The notes beneath the pieces were generated by a model. The model ran no database searches and had not been told where the DNA came from. It was given only the letters and a program-made list of their open reading frames with translations. A stretch of DNA of 37,123 nucleotides from a virus. The DNA is taken from positions 1-37,123 of IMG/VR virus record IMGVR_UViG_3300020220_002303; one strand, written 5' to 3'. Both the position numbers and the translations under genes were made by a program. This document shows, in pieces, positions 9,516 through 16,223 of the stretch (position 1 is the stretch's first letter; the number at the start of each line of letters is the position of its first letter).

Positions 9516-9548
9516 TATAAACAGAAATCGCCAGACATAATCTGGCGA
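9516..9548 (-). terminator. Terminator of the secreted-protein cassette
   Basis: An 8-bp perfect stem (TCGCCAGA at 9528-9535, TCTGGCGA at 9541-9548) with a 5-base loop lies 33 bases beyond the stop of the 9582-10757 gene. On the - strand it is followed by TTTCTGTTTAT. The T run is interrupted, so termination may be partial. Confidence 0.65.
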
Positions 9549-9581
9549 CTTCGTAACTCCATTAACACATGGTTATTGAGA

Positions 9582-10757
9582 TTATTCTACTACAACCCAT
9601 TTATTACCATTGAACCAAAGTGTTCTTGATTGATTTGGCAACAATGTATAATCAAGTGCGGTATCTGTTCCCCAATCTATATTTTTAATTGTAACAGTAT
9701 TTGCAGTTGAACCATTGAAAACGGAAACGAGCTGACCCAGAGCCGGATTTGTAGGGGCGATAATGTTGTAATCCACCGCAACACGACTGACGATCCATCT
9801 TGTATCTCCAGAGATAAGTGTTGGTGCGACTGTATAAACTGCAACACTATTTGTTCTATGTTGTGGATTAACTTCCCATGTGATACCGTTTGTTCCTCTT
9901 GTTGCATACGAACCGACTGTTGCGGTCTCACCACCTTCGAGAGCAAATACATTGATTGCTCCTCTTTGGACATTGCGTGATGCCACCGTTGAATCCACCA
10001 GAAAGGTAGCGGTATCAGCTTTAACTGAACGAGCAGCGTTTGTTGCAAATGCTGATGTGGAAGCAAAGTCAGCATGGTTTGCATCATAAGCAAACACCGA
10101 TGTATCTGCATCAAATGCATGAGCAGCGTCACGGGCAAATATACTTGTATCAGATTTAGCAGAATGAGCAGCAGTTGAGGCGTATGTTGCCAAGTCTGAC
10201 AGAGTTGCCTTACCAGCGGCACGAGCAGTATCTGCAAACGCCGATGTGTTTGAATGATTACTTACTCTTGCAGAATCTGAATTAACAGATGTTAGTGAAC
10301 TGTTTGCAGTTAAAGAATGTGCAGAAATCTTAGCACTATCTGCAACCTTTGCCTTGTTGGCAGTTCCAGCAACTTTTGCCTCAGCAGCTTCCAAAGAATA
10401 TGTTGAGAGTAATGAATACGGAACTGAACGAATTTGTAATCTACCAAGTGAAACACCGTTCACATAAGCGTAAACAAAAAGTTTCTTACCGTAGTTATCA
10501 ATCAAAATGTTATCCGCAACATTCTCAATAAGATAATTGATGATACCGTTATTCACTTCTACATCAACATTCTCACGATACCAAAGAGCATTTGCGTTAA
10601 GATGTGATGTTTCATCGAAAGTGCTATCTGCAATATAGATAGAGAACTTCGAGTTGATGTCTGTTCCAGCAGGTGCGTGTGCCTGATACTGAATGTTTGT
10701 TCCTGCAAATGCATTGACTGCAATCAAAGTAAAGATTGCCAAAAATACTTGTCTCAT
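9582..10757 (-). CDS. Secreted alanine-rich repeat protein, host-like surface protein
   Basis: 391 residues. A clear Sec signal peptide (1-18, ending NAFA) is followed by an N-terminal domain (about 19-110) resembling exported proteins of Bacteroidota/Ignavibacteria: an LWYRENVDVEVNNG strand pair, then SVPYSLLSTYSLEAAEAKVA. Residues about 130-256 are Ala/Ser/Asp-rich repeats of ADTA/ADSA type; four or more clear 15-residue units begin at 197, 212, 227 and 242. The C-terminal 130 residues are beta-rich and end LLPNQSRTLWFNGNKWVVV, a form seen in trimeric fibre tips. No T9SS sorting tail is present. It is last in a three-gene secreted cassette, with GAGG 5 bases before the ATG. It may be a surface adhesin or receptor modifier; a tail fibre would not normally carry a signal peptide. 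Confidence 0.65.
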   Translation of the reverse strand: MRQVFLAIFTLIAVNAFAGTNIQYQAHAPAGTDINSKFSIYIADSTFDETSHLNANALWYRENVDVEVNNGIINYLIENVADNILIDNYGKKLFVYAYVNGVSLGRLQIRSVPYSLLSTYSLEAAEAKVAGTANKAKVADSAKISAHSLTANSSLTSVNSDSARVSNHSNTSAFADTARAAGKATLSDLATYASTAAHSAKSDTSIFARDAAHAFDADTSVFAYDANHADFASTSAFATNAARSVKADTATFLVDSTVASRNVQRGAINVFALEGGETATVGSYATRGTNGITWEVNPQHRTNSVAVYTVAPTLISGDTRWIVSRVAVDYNIIAPTNPALGQLVSVFNGSTANTVTIKNIDWGTDTALDYTLLPNQSRTLWFNGNKWVVVE

Positions 10758-10771
10758 TTTTTCCTCATTGT

Positions 10772-11194
10772 TTAATTGAAAATAACTTTTGTTGAATAAC
10801 CTTGTTTATCCCATGTTGTAATTCTGATGTAGAATACACCACGATTTGGCAATGTAATTGTATTTGATACACCACCAATTGTTTCCATAACCACTCTACC
10901 ATATACATCCGTTACTTGTATTGAAGCGATACCATCAATACCGAATGATACTACACCGTCATTCGTTGGGTTTGGATATGCCAACAACCCAATACTATTT
11001 GTTTCTTCTACGGACAACGCCACCCTTTTAGGAATACGAATACCCACATGAAACTTATTCTTGTAACCAGCAACTACTTGACCGAGAGTTGCATTACCGT
11101 TACCACCACTTACTATTGACTTAAGCAAGAATGGTTTTGTGTCACCTGCAATTACTGTTGTAACTGCAATAAGCATAGCAATGATATACTTCAT
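10772..11194 (-). CDS. Secreted protein with T9SS type A sorting domain
   Basis: 140 residues. The Sec signal peptide covers about 1-16 (MKYIIAMLIAVTTVIA). A short SGGNGNATLGQ-VVAGYKNKFHVGIRI stretch like those in FCB exported proteins follows. The C-terminal ~72 residues match the Por secretion tail (TIGR04183): LLAYPNPTNDG (70-80), VTDVYGRVV (94-102), RGVFYIRI (118-125) and a final TKVIFN. Such tails direct Sec-exported cargo through the type IX secretion system to the cell surface, where the tail is removed. There is almost no cargo besides the tail, so it may be a small surface peptide, a partner of 9582-10757, or a competitor for the T9SS. AGGAG with 8-base spacing supports the start. 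Confidence 0.8.
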   Translation of the reverse strand: MKYIIAMLIAVTTVIAGDTKPFLLKSIVSGGNGNATLGQVVAGYKNKFHVGIRIPKRVALSVEETNSIGLLAYPNPTNDGVVSFGIDGIASIQVTDVYGRVVMETIGGVSNTITLPNRGVFYIRITTWDKQGYSTKVIFN

Positions 11195-11222
11195 TGATAT
11201 AACTCCTTTTGAAAAATGTTTA

Positions 11223-11405
11223 TTAAAACTTTGGTATATGTTGTTCTCTTAATTCTTTATTTATATTTTGATATACCGTATCTTTCTTTGGTTTCTCTTT
11301 CTTGCAACAAGAATGATCCTTCTTCATTTTCTTGGGCTTTACTTCTTCTGCAATAAATGTGTATGTTGCGAAAATAAAGCCAACTATTAACATTAACATT
11401 TGCAT
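11223..11405 (-). CDS. Small exported or membrane-anchored basic protein
   Basis: 60 residues: a hydrophobic N-terminal segment (about 3-18, LMLIVGFIFATYTFIA) that could be a signal peptide or anchor, then a Lys-rich stretch with a Cys pair (KKMKKDHSCCKKEKPKK). AGGAG six bases before the ATG supports the start. It is the first gene of the secreted cassette, 28 bases ahead of the T9SS-tail gene and just downstream of a host-like promoter. The Cys-Cys and flanking His/Lys could bind metal or form disulfides outside the membrane. No family is recognised. Confidence 0.55.
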   Translation of the reverse strand: MQMLMLIVGFIFATYTFIAEEVKPKKMKKDHSCCKKEKPKKDTVYQNINKELREQHIPKF

Positions 11406-11428
11406 GACGTTCTCCTATAAATGATATA

Positions 11429-11459
11429 CTAATCTACGAAATTTATTTATATTAAGCAA
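11429..11459 (-). promoter_or_regulatory. Host-like promoter of the secreted cassette
   Basis: On the - strand, TTG (11459-11457) is followed after 20 bases by TAGATTAG (11436-11429), close to TAnnTTTG. The flank AATTTCGTAGATTAGTA closely resembles AATTTCATATATTAGCA before the clamp gene (32019). It lies 24 bases before the start at 11405. Confidence 0.55.
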
Positions 11460-11466
11460 GCAATTT

Positions 11467-11799
11467 TTAGCCATGTGGGTTGGCATCACGGATTTTTTCT
11501 TTAATCCATTCGTATACTTTTTCATCGTGAGCATTTACTTTCCATTCTTTAACCGTTCTGGTATCCATTTCGTGAAGTCCAAATGGACGGACATCGGATA
11601 TTTTAGCAACATGACCGGTTTCAAATTCAATATGCCATGCCACCTTTTCTATTCCATCAAATTCATCACCCGATTCCGTGGAGAATGTTGGTTGTCCAAA
11701 TGCTTTAAGCAAATGTCTAAACTCACATTCCATAACGCCAACTTGTGGTGCCAATCTGACCACAACATCTTTTCCCATTCTGTGTTTGGGGTAATTCAT
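11467..11799 (-). CDS. Conserved-looking phage protein of unknown function
   Basis: 110 residues, probably soluble alpha/beta. Notable segments are LLKAFGQPTFSTESGDEFDG, VAWHIEFETGHVAKISDV and EWKVNAHDEKVYEWIKEKI; the HIEFETGHVAKISD form looks conserved in small phage proteins, but I cannot name a function. The first seven residues, MNYPKHR, and the leader of about 30 bases are repeated at the start of the unrelated methyltransferase gene at 18258-18773. It is the last gene of the 14994-11467 block, before the secreted cassette. Confidence 0.6.
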   Translation of the reverse strand: MNYPKHRMGKDVVVRLAPQVGVMECEFRHLLKAFGQPTFSTESGDEFDGIEKVAWHIEFETGHVAKISDVRPFGLHEMDTRTVKEWKVNAHDEKVYEWIKEKIRDANPHG

Positions 11800-11830
11800 A
11801 ACATAACCTCTTTTTATTTATTTTTGTAAT
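11777..11830 (-). repeat. Duplicated leader/start-codon segment, copy 1
   Basis: This segment (gene start plus 5' leader on the - strand) aligns with 18751-18800 with few substitutions and small gaps. It includes the codons for MNYPKHR, where the two copies differ only at synonymous positions. The downstream genes are unrelated. Confidence 0.7.
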
Positions 11831-12005
11831 CTGTTTCGTAAAATCCATTTCCTTTCAATATAGGTTTACTTGAAGAAAATGTTTCTACTTTTTTTAATTT
11901 TTTACTTTTACCACATGAACATTGTTCCGGATAACCATTCATTGTCTTTACATAATGTTCTTGTATTACACCGCATTTATCACATTTGAAATCATAAACT
12001 GGCAT
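11814..12005 (-). CDS. FmdB-family zinc-ribbon protein
   Basis: 63 residues beginning MPVYDFKCDKCG, the hallmark N-terminus of FmdB/TIGR02605 small zinc ribbons. The Cys pairs CDKC (about 8 and 11) and CSCG (about 29 and 31) should bind one zinc ion. A basic KSKKLKKVE strand and a flexible end follow. The family is thought to act in regulation, but its role in phages is unknown. The ATG at 12005 is preferred because homology starts there and GAAGG lies upstream; an in-frame start at 12026 adds residues without homology. It overlaps the membrane-protein gene by 14 bases. Confidence 0.8.
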   Translation of the reverse strand: MPVYDFKCDKCGVIQEHYVKTMNGYPEQCSCGKSKKLKKVETFSSSKPILKGNGFYETDYKNK

Positions 12006-12177
12006 AAAAAAAACCTTCAGGTCCAAAAATAAAACCCATAAACAAGTTTATCAAATATATTCCAATAGCAACTGGAAGACCTAAAATGAAAGTAAAGAGT
12101 ATAACAACTAATGCGTAAAATGCATAAACAAAGGGTGTCAATATGCCCATTGTAATAAATTCAGAAACTTTATTCAT
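11992..12177 (-). CDS. Small two-helix membrane protein
   Basis: 61 residues, mostly hydrophobic, with two likely transmembrane helices (about 10-33, ILTPFVYAFYALVVILFTFI, and 36-52, VAIGIYLINLFMGFIF). GAGG lies four bases before the ATG. It overlaps the start of the FmdB-like gene, so the two are probably co-translated. Size and topology would allow a pinholin, spanin partner or superinfection protein, but no sequence signature supports any of these. No lysis gene is adjacent. Confidence 0.5.
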   Translation of the reverse strand: MNKVSEFITMGILTPFVYAFYALVVILFTFILGLPVAIGIYLINLFMGFIFGPEGFFYASL

Positions 12178-12183
12178 AAAACC

Positions 12184-12471
12184 TCATGTATTATTTTTTT
12201 GTATTTCATTCACAAAAATTTTGTAATCTATATTATCTATTGTAATCATATTTTTCAATATAGACAAATCAATATCTTTTAAGTTTTTTTTAAGGAAGCA
12301 TTTGATTATATCTTTAAGCAATGATGATATGGAATCTACAAATATATCATAATCATACTGATGTATTTTTTCTGAAAATTTTTGTTCTTCTTTTATAGTT
12401 TTCCGTATATCATTTGCTATATCTAAATTTAACTCGATTAAATCTATAATTGTTCTCGTATCAAAATTCAT
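12184..12471 (-). CDS. Hypothetical protein
   Basis: 95 residues, rich in Ile, Asp and Lys, probably all helical (TIIDLIELNLDIANDIRKTIKEEQK, SISSLLKDIIKCFLKKN). No motif is recognised. It overlaps the preceding gene by 11 bases and its stop (TGA) lies just before the Shine-Dalgarno site of the membrane-protein gene, so it is part of a tightly packed set of small genes. It is soluble and has no signal. Confidence 0.5.
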   Translation of the reverse strand: MNFDTRTIIDLIELNLDIANDIRKTIKEEQKFSEKIHQYDYDIFVDSISSLLKDIIKCFLKKNLKDIDLSILKNMITIDNIDYKIFVNEIQKNNT

Positions 12472-12667
12472 AGGTTTGAAATGTTGGTTTTTGTAAATCG
12501 GATAATCTAACTGATGTTAGATATGAATATGACATTGACTTTATTTCACGATCAGTCAAACCATTTTCATAGTAATTTTTAAGATCATCATTTGTTATAT
12601 TTATGTAATCACCTGTATAAGAAATCAATTTCCAATCATCAACGAAAACAAAAGGAAGAAAATTCAT
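12461..12667 (-). CDS. Hypothetical protein
   Basis: 68 residues. VFVDDWKLISYTGDYINITNDDLKNYYENGLTDREIKSM suggests a short beta hairpin followed by a DDL...LTDREI helical segment, like a small helix-turn-helix, but this is weak. It lies 15 bases after the acidic-protein gene and overlaps the next gene by 11 bases. No family is recognised. Confidence 0.5.
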   Translation of the reverse strand: MNFLPFVFVDDWKLISYTGDYINITNDDLKNYYENGLTDREIKSMSYSYLTSVRLSDLQKPTFQTYEF

Positions 12668-12682
12668 AAAATTATATCCTTA

Positions 12683-13270
12683 TCAAATAAATTGATCATC
12701 AAAATCATCTTCTTCATCTTCATAATCATCTTCGTCATCAAAATCATCGAAGTATTCTTCATCATCAAACTCATCGTCATCAAACTCTGAATCATCAAAA
12801 TCTTCTTCTTCTACATCATCCCATTCTTCATTATCATTATACGTTTGTTCTTGATCCATTTCTTCTCCTCCATCAAAGTATTTGATATATCCGTGAATTG
12901 CATCTATGTAGTTTTCTGCAATAGATAGTTTATATTGAACCCAATCTTCAAGATGTGACATTCCTTTTAACATACCATGAAGTTCTTTTGATTTATCAAT
13001 TATTGCTTCTAATTGAGCTTTTGCCATTTCACTTTCATCTTCTTGATAGTGATTTTCTTTTATGTGTTGGCGTTCTTTTATGTATTTATTTTCACTTATA
13101 GCAATAAGTTTTTTTGCAACTTTATATTTTTTCGGATTATTTTTAACAATCTCGGCAGTTTTAACTGCTTCAAATAAATTGGAAGCAACATCTGTTGTTC
13201 TTTTTCTTGTTTTCATTTCTCTCAAAACTTTTGCAGTTTCTTCGATTATGATTTTTTTAATTGGGTTCAT
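12683..13270 (-). CDS. Tagged virion-like protein with acidic C-terminal tail
   Basis: 195 residues in three parts. The N-terminus, MNPIKKIIIEETAKVL, has an IxE tag. A helical domain (about 80-131) reads EMAKAQLEAIIDK, LHGMLKGMSHLEDWVQYKLSIAENYID, a form I associate with structural proteins of T4-like phages. The last ~60 residues are almost entirely Asp/Glu with Phe/Tyr, a highly acidic disordered tail that could act as a DNA mimic, scaffold or charge buffer. ATG at 13270 is set by TTGGAG six bases upstream; an in-frame ATG at 13288 precedes that site. A near-perfect host-like promoter lies directly upstream. Confidence 0.65.
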   Translation of the reverse strand: MNPIKKIIIEETAKVLREMKTRKRTTDVASNLFEAVKTAEIVKNNPKKYKVAKKLIAISENKYIKERQHIKENHYQEDESEMAKAQLEAIIDKSKELHGMLKGMSHLEDWVQYKLSIAENYIDAIHGYIKYFDGGEEMDQEQTYNDNEEWDDVEEEDFDDSEFDDDEFDDEEYFDDFDDEDDYEDEEDDFDDQFI

Positions 13271-13299
13271 TACAATCTCCAATATCATTTAGACGTATA

Positions 13300-13330
13300 C
13301 AAATATACAAAAATTATTCTATATTACAAA
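13300..13330 (-). promoter_or_regulatory. Near-consensus Bacteroidota promoter
   Basis: On the - strand, TTTG (13330-13327), 19 bases, then TATATTTG (13307-13300): an exact match to the TTTG / TAnnTTTG consensus. It fills the 47-base gap upstream of the acidic-protein gene and gives a leader of about 24 bases. Confidence 0.75.
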
Positions 13331-13335
13331 GCAAA

Positions 13336-13800
13336 TTATTCTTCATCTATAATATCATCCATGCCACCAAAAACATAATCCAATTCATCTTCTTCATCTT
13401 CTGGCTGAATAAAATCATGTTGTCCAACTCTCGTATCCAAATCAACAAACGAATCCAGAAATACATCCTTATCTGGAGATATGTATGATTTTCTTTTCAT
13501 AAGTGGTTCAACCATAGCAACAAACATTTCTTTTTCAGCGTCTGTTGATGGTTGATACAGTTTGTTCTTCAAACGAAATGTATCTTTTGGAGAATACTGT
13601 GTAACACGATGTCCGAATACATCTTCTTTCATCATGTCCATTATGTATGTTGCTTCTTCTATTTCCTTATACATTTTCTTTCTCTTTTTTCTACCAGCAC
13701 AATGAGCCTTCTGACTAAATCCCTTTGGTCTTGAACAGTTTATAGACTTCTTATATTTTCTAGACCACTTCTCTAATATGTTTTCTATTTTAGTTTCCAT
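13336..13800 (-). CDS. Phage protein with PKGFSQKAHC motif
   Basis: 154 residues. The N-terminal KKSINCSRPKGFSQKAHCAGRKKR (about 17-40; Cys at 22 and 34) is a basic Cys/His motif that recurs, in my recollection, in structural or head-associated proteins of marine myoviruses. It could bind metal or nucleic acid. A central helical region (TYIMDMMKEDVFGHR) and a very acidic end (PEDEEDELDYVFGG...IIDEE) follow. METKIENIL at 13800 is chosen over an in-frame start at 13815, which overlaps the NUDIX stop codon. The role is likely virion assembly, but this is not proven. Confidence 0.6.
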   Translation of the reverse strand: METKIENILEKWSRKYKKSINCSRPKGFSQKAHCAGRKKRKKMYKEIEEATYIMDMMKEDVFGHRVTQYSPKDTFRLKNKLYQPSTDAEKEMFVAMVEPLMKRKSYISPDKDVFLDSFVDLDTRVGQHDFIQPEDEEDELDYVFGGMDDIIDEE

Positions 13801-13811
13801 GATAATAAATA

Positions 13812-14243
13812 TCAAATTCTATGTATTGCATCAAAAATTTGTGAAGATATTGGTTGGGGTAAATCTTCTTTCGTGAACCAATTTACATCTTCATGTTCCC
13901 AATCTATCTTAACGAAGAACCTTTTTTTAACTCGATATAGAAATAGAAAATACATTCTGTTATCTGTAAAGTATCTATCTATACAAGTTAGTTTAGCATC
14001 TGCAGGTATTTGGTGTGTTGTTTCTTCAAAGAACTCTCTGCGGGCACAATACTCCATAGACTCCAATCTGTTTACATCTACTTCTCCAGATGGAACAGAC
14101 CAGTGACCACCAAGATAATTTGCCTTACTGTTTCTTTTTGTTAAAAGAAATTCACCGGAAGTAGTCATGGTAAGAATACCAGCTGCTCCCGGTTTAACTA
14201 TATTAGAAAGTTCATCAGGTGATATGTAATTTATATTAGGCAT
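13812..14243 (-). CDS. NUDIX hydrolase
   Basis: 143 residues with a NUDIX fold: the strand GAAGILTMTTSGEFLLTKRN, GGHWSVPSGEVD (45-56), and the catalytic helix ending ESMEYCARREFFEETT (61-76), in which REFFEE supplies the metal-binding glutamates. The Gly-to-Glu spacing is two residues longer than the classic G-x5-E box. The enzyme should hydrolyse a nucleoside diphosphate linked to another moiety, perhaps a damaged nucleotide, a nucleotide sugar or an RNA cap; the substrate is not predictable. The start overlaps the upstream stop by eight bases. T4-like phages often carry NUDIX genes (for example nudE). Confidence 0.85.
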   Translation of the reverse strand: MPNINYISPDELSNIVKPGAAGILTMTTSGEFLLTKRNSKANYLGGHWSVPSGEVDVNRLESMEYCARREFFEETTHQIPADAKLTCIDRYFTDNRMYFLFLYRVKKRFFVKIDWEHEDVNWFTKEDLPQPISSQIFDAIHRI

Positions 14244-14430
14244 CTTTATTCAATGTTTGAGGATATTTACCATTTTTTATTCGATTGTATATCATTATCA
14301 ATTCAGGTTCAGACATATCATCTAGGTGTTCTTTTCCAACCTCTCGTCTACACCAGGACATAAACTGTTTATCACCGTCCCAAGATACCCCCATTTTATC
14401 CGCAATCTTATGTATATCTTTCGGTATCAT
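14236..14430 (-). CDS. Small conserved-looking phage protein
   Basis: 64 residues, helical: DIHKIADKMGVSWDGDKQFMSWCRREVGKEHLDDMSEPELIMIYNRIKNGKY. The WDGDKQFMSW...LDDMSEPEL pattern is typical of small phage proteins of unknown role and may be a compact helical domain. It overlaps both neighbours (ATGA with the 14427-14615 gene, eight bases with NUDIX), so translation is coupled. Confidence 0.6.
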   Translation of the reverse strand: MIPKDIHKIADKMGVSWDGDKQFMSWCRREVGKEHLDDMSEPELIMIYNRIKNGKYPQTLNKDA

Positions 14431-14615
14431 CTTCTATACGGAAATAAATCATTTAATTTTTTTCTTCTTTTATTACAACCACAATCTTCTTTACCAACTG
14501 CATTAGCAATTGTTTCTGCAACTTTATCCAATCCAACTGCTTGAGTAACTTTTGCAATAGTATCACCAAGACCTTTTGATTCTTGATTTTCGTTTAATTT
14601 TGTTTGTTCGCTCAT
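14427..14615 (-). CDS. Small protein with CGC-RRKKLN-LFPY motif
   Basis: 62 residues. GLGDTIAKVTQAVGLDKVAETIANAVG is followed by DCGCNKRRKKLNDLFPYR. This form, a glycine-leucine helix and then a short Cys motif, is common in small proteins of phages and prophages whose function I do not know. The two cysteines might bind metal with a partner. AGGTGG five bases before the ATG at 14615 sets the start; an in-frame GTG at 14624 lies in that site. The stop overlaps the next start (ATGA). Confidence 0.65.
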   Translation of the reverse strand: MSEQTKLNENQESKGLGDTIAKVTQAVGLDKVAETIANAVGKEDCGCNKRRKKLNDLFPYRR

Positions 14616-14637
14616 AATAACCACCTTTCAATTAGTT

Positions 14638-14994
14638 TTACTTTAATGTAATTAAATAACGAAGTTTATTAAATTCTGCTAACATTTCATCACGAATGTT
14701 GAGTAAGTCCGAATCTGTCTGTGAATTTAATGTATTGTTCAAATTAAGTAGATAAGAAATTGTTTCATCAATAAAAGAAATAATATCCTTCTCATTTCTG
14801 TTGTATAATTTGAATGGCATGGCAGGAACTCTGCCATATTTACCCATTAAAACTTCAACAAAACTATCAATCAAACCATTCATTGCACTATATGTTCCCC
14901 CATATGCCTGATGGCGTGCGTATGATTTTGTTTGCCAGTGAAAAAATCGTAACTGTGTTTGAATAGCCACCAATGTGCTTGCTATTTCATGCAT
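14638..14994 (-). CDS. Ferritin-like four-helix protein (DUF5856-like)
   Basis: 118 residues, all helical. The first helix reads LVAIQTQLRFFHWQTKSYARHQAYGGTY and is followed by LIDSFVEVLMGKYGR. The FHWQT...H...D..E pattern resembles the Dps/ferritin superfamily and a phage family I remember as DUF5856, but a full metal centre cannot be confirmed. ATG at 14994 is chosen because GGAG lies six bases upstream; the longer frame to 15018 uses a weaker start. It is the first gene of the small-protein block, 35 bases after a late-type element. Confidence 0.65.
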   Translation of the reverse strand: MHEIASTLVAIQTQLRFFHWQTKSYARHQAYGGTYSAMNGLIDSFVEVLMGKYGRVPAMPFKLYNRNEKDIISFIDETISYLLNLNNTLNSQTDSDLLNIRDEMLAEFNKLRYLITLK

Positions 14995-15018
14995 ATTAAT
15001 CTCCAAAATAGATAACAA

Positions 15019-15038
15019 TTAACATACATATAAATATG
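15019..15038 (-). promoter_or_regulatory. Late-type promoter-like element, 20-base identical copy 2
   Basis: These 20 bases are identical to 9485-9504. The ATATTTAT core lies 35 bases before the start at 14994. A TTTG lies 18 bases upstream of CATATTTA, so a host-like -33 contact is possible for this copy. Confidence 0.6.
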
Positions 15039-15041
15039 TTC

Positions 15042-16223
15042 TTATTTTTTTATATTCAAAAAAACATTTTCATAATGTTCTATTTTATGCACAGTTAATG
15101 TAAATATATCAAATTCAAATGTTCCCTCAACTATACCATTGCTTTCTATTATATCTGGTAGATATTGTATAAAATTCACATTGTTATTTGATATTCTATT
15201 TGCATCAAACCACAGTTCAATATCTGCAGATGGGGTTTCTGATAATGGAAAAATCCTGTCATTCAAGTTATACAATGTATTTGGTTGTTCCAAATCAATG
15301 TATTCTTTTACCTTTTCAATTGGTGTATCACAGTATATTTTTGAACAATATGGTTCAATCTGTGAAAGAATTGAATCGGAGCAGTTATTCACGATGAATG
15401 CAATATCATATTTATGGGAAACTATCGGCTTCATATATTCATCATGTTTAACAAAATGTCCCCATTTTCTTATGAAATTTCTACCGTTTTTAGTAGTTGT
15501 ATGAATCCACTCATTTGAATTTATACCAGCTCCACCACCAGAATGTTTATTGAAACGGCTACCCCTTGATGTAAAATGATATACCAATGCATCCCAAGAC
15601 TGTATGAATGTGTAACCTTTCAAATGAAATCTATTGAATAAATCTGAATCCTCCTTACTCTGTGGTGCAAACAATTCATCATGTCCACCAACTGCAAAGA
15701 AATCATCTTTATACATACACCAAGGTGCAAATATACCTTCTGTTGTTTTATCCAAATTTTTAGTTTCAAGTTCGGATAAAACTTCTAATGTTTTTTTCAT
15801 ATCAAAATCATCAACATCATTACCCAAACCAATGGTTATTTTTTCAGGACCAGGTGGATGTAATGGTGGTTCAACTCTTGTTGCAGATACAACAGTTCCT
15901 CTTTTCAAATGTTTAAGTATATTCACATCAAGATTTGGTGAAGCAACCATATCAGCATGAAAAGCAAATATAATATCCGTTGTGGATAATTCTATCCCCT
16001 TGTCAAACATTCCAACTATACCAACTCTTTCTGGACCTGGATTTGAATATATTATCAAATCATTATCGTTCAAAGAATTTAACCAATCTATTGTTCCATC
16101 AATACTCGCATCATCGAGAACAAGTATCTGGTGTTTTGTTTTCAAATTTCTCAATGATTCATATGCTAGTTTAAGAAATTCCAAATTGTTTCTACTAGGT
16201 AAAACGAATGTTATTTTATCCAT
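15042..16223 (-). CDS. Family 2-like glycosyltransferase, two-domain
   Basis: 393 residues. The N-terminal ~270 form a GT-A fold: MDKITFVLPSRNNLEFL, LVLDDASIDGTIDWL (nucleotide site), FAFHADMVASPN (metal-site-like HAD in place of DxD), then GIFAPWCMYKDDFFAVGGHDELFAPQSKEDSDLFNRF, the acceptor/catalytic region with its EDSD. The C-terminal ~115 residues are a separate domain (KYDIAFIVNNCSDS...) of unknown role. It is the last gene of the glycan block and overlaps the SDR gene by eight bases. The sugar is unknown; targets could be virion protein, DNA or host glycan. Confidence 0.8.
   Translation of the reverse strand: MDKITFVLPSRNNLEFLKLAYESLRNLKTKHQILVLDDASIDGTIDWLNSLNDNDLIIYSNPGPERVGIVGMFDKGIELSTTDIIFAFHADMVASPNLDVNILKHLKRGTVVSATRVEPPLHPPGPEKITIGLGNDVDDFDMKKTLEVLSELETKNLDKTTEGIFAPWCMYKDDFFAVGGHDELFAPQSKEDSDLFNRFHLKGYTFIQSWDALVYHFTSRGSRFNKHSGGGAGINSNEWIHTTTKNGRNFIRKWGHFVKHDEYMKPIVSHKYDIAFIVNNCSDSILSQIEPYCSKIYCDTPIEKVKEYIDLEQPNTLYNLNDRIFPLSETPSADIELWFDANRISNNNVNFIQYLPDIIESNGIVEGTFEFDIFTLTVHKIEHYENVFLNIKK

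Noticed and set aside
12690-12850. Repeated TCATC/TCTTC tracts as a possible DNA repeat array
   Set aside because: They are the codons for the Asp/Glu-rich tail of the 12683 protein, without a fixed period or spacers, so not a CRISPR or separate repeat.
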